Assembly: GCF_013778455.1 (NCBI RefSeq)
Contig: NZ_JACEHE010000003.1
Coordinates: forward strand, 124,001-188,000
Source of the DNA: Streptomyces himalayensis subsp. himalayensis
GTDB lineage: Bacteria; Actinomycetota; Actinomycetes; Streptomycetales; Streptomycetaceae
Reading direction: 5' to 3'
DNA length: 64,000 bases
The notes below the pieces were generated by a model. It searched no databases, was not told where the DNA came from, and saw only the letters and a program-made list of their open reading frames with translations. The position numbers and the translations under genes were made by a program. This document shows, in pieces, positions 63,550 through 64,000 of this stretch (position 1 is the first letter of the stretch; each line of letters starts with the position of its first letter).

Positions 63550-63771
63550 AGCCTGGCCGGGACGCTCGGCGTGTTCCTGGCGGTGATGAGCTCCGGCGGC
63601 ATCGTGCGGCCGTACCTGGCCGGCTGGATCGTCGACACAGCGGCCTCCCCGGCCTCCGGCTACGCACTGACCTTCCAGGTCCTCGGCGCGTTCGCCGTGG
63701 TCGGCGCGATCACGGCGCTGCTCACGGTGAACCCGCCCCGTGACGCCCGGCGCGTGAGGGCCGGCGCGTGA
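63550..63771 (+). pseudogene. C-terminal fragment of an MFS transporter
   Basis: The frame reads LAGTLGVFLAVMSSGGIVRP YLAGWIVD, then GYALTFQVLGAFAVVGAITA and VNPPRDARRVRAGA, the last two or three membrane segments of an MFS protein with a polar tail. Nothing of the N-terminal part precedes it; upstream is the broken gene above, so the junction is near 63548. The stop lies inside a 14-bp tandem repeat. Confidence 0.75.
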
Positions 63772-63803
63772 GGGCCGGCGCGAGATGGCCGGCGCGAGAC
63801 GGC
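63748..63803. repeat. Four tandem copies of a 14-bp unit
   Basis: CGGCGCGTGAGGGC occurs at 63748-63761 and 63762-63775. It is followed by CGGCGCGAGATGGC (63776-63789) and CGGCGCGAGACGGC (63790-63803). The array spans the stop codon of the MFS fragment. The two halves (TGAGG and AGA variants) suggest two rounds of duplication. Confidence 0.85.
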
Positions 63804-63818
63804 CGGCCGAACCAGCGC

Positions 63819-63850
63819 TTGACCTTACCCCTGAGGGCAAGGTTTAGCGT
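63819..63850 (+). promoter_or_regulatory. MerR-type promoter with dyad in the spacer
   Basis: A -35 TTGACC (63819-63824) and a -10 region TTTAGCGT (from 63843) flank the dyad CCTTACCCCTGAGGGCAAGG (63823-63842). An operator dyad inside a long spacer is the hallmark of MerR-activated promoters; here it precedes the merR gene itself, so autoregulation is likely. Confidence 0.7.
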
Positions 63851-63867
63851 TAAGCGAGGTGAACGGC

Positions 63868-64000
63868 ATGCAAATCAGTGAGCTTGCGCGTCAGGCCGAC
63901 GTGACGACCAAGGCAGTGCGGTACTACGAATCGCTGGGGTTGATCACACCCGAGCGCCTCGCCAACGGCTACCGGAACTACAACGAGGACGACGTACGCC
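63868..64000 (+). CDS. MerR-family regulator, 5' part (runs off the window)
   Basis: The frame begins MQISELARQADVTTKAVRYY, then ESLGLITPERLANGYRNYNE, which is the MerR winged helix (residues about 1-44). The effector part lies beyond the window. The ATG at 63868 has GAGGTGA about seven bases upstream, and a MerR-type promoter precedes it. Which metal or ligand it senses cannot be told yet. Confidence 0.88.
   Translation, partial: MQISELARQADVTTKAVRYYESLGLITPERLANGYRNYNEDDVR

Overview
The window is high-GC actinobacterial chromosome, almost certainly Streptomyces. Evidence: strong G/C bias at third codon positions, many GTG starts, ATGA/GTGA stop-start overlaps, twin-arginine and lipoprotein signals, ROK/LysR/TetR/MerR regulators, a sugar importer with no ATPase of its own, and actinobacterial-style RRHVD leader peptides. 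No rRNA, tRNA, CRISPR array, intact transposase or phage gene was seen.

Layout. 1-4.6 kb: a nucleoside-type ABC permease pair, a nucleoside phosphorylase, an amidohydrolase, and a molybdopterin oxidoreductase with a FAD reductase, all coupled on +. 4.9-11.3 kb: a pectin (rhamnogalacturonan-I) utilisation operon on -, with a LacI/cre-like operator at its head. 11.6-23.1 kb: a 12-kb - operon with a 2OG-Fe oxygenase, an O-acetylhomoserine sulfhydrylase-like enzyme, a dipeptide-type ABC importer, two flavin monooxygenases (luciferase-like, LLM) and an MFS pump. 23.5-26.2 kb: divergent metY-metX. 26.3-27.6 kb: two broken genes. 27.7-30.4 kb: two LLM genes. 30.7-37.5 kb: a SAM-IV-like riboswitch, a leader peptide, a second dipeptide-type importer and an LLM. 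38-39 kb: an SsuD-like gene. 39.5-42.5 kb: a sugar-type ABC importer. 42.7-44.1 kb: remnants and repeats. 44.3-49.3 kb: an SsuD-like gene, two DszC/SfnB-type flavoproteins (one an in-frame fusion to an amino-acid permease start) and a divergent LysR gene. 49.5-57.8 kb: an ssu-type sulfonate operon with flavin reductase and a ROK regulator. 58.2-64 kb: an MFS gene, gene fragments, a quinone-oxidoreductase-like gene, two MerR genes, a TauE/SafE exporter and pseudogenes.

How it fits together. From 11.5 to 57 kb the window reads as an organosulfur-scavenging island. ABC systems import sulfur compounds, eight LLM enzymes and two acyl-CoA-dehydrogenase-fold monooxygenases plausibly cleave C-S bonds using reduced flavin, and MetX/MetY capture the released sulfur. 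At least five and probably six operons open with a short ORF rich in, or ending near, Cys codons. Five of these are followed by a predicted hairpin, and one is preceded by a SAM-riboswitch-like element. I infer regulation by cysteine and SAM supply through translation-coupled attenuation.

The same region carries several deletion scars and frameshifts, so parts of the island are decaying. Substrates of the individual oxygenases and importers cannot be read from sequence alone.
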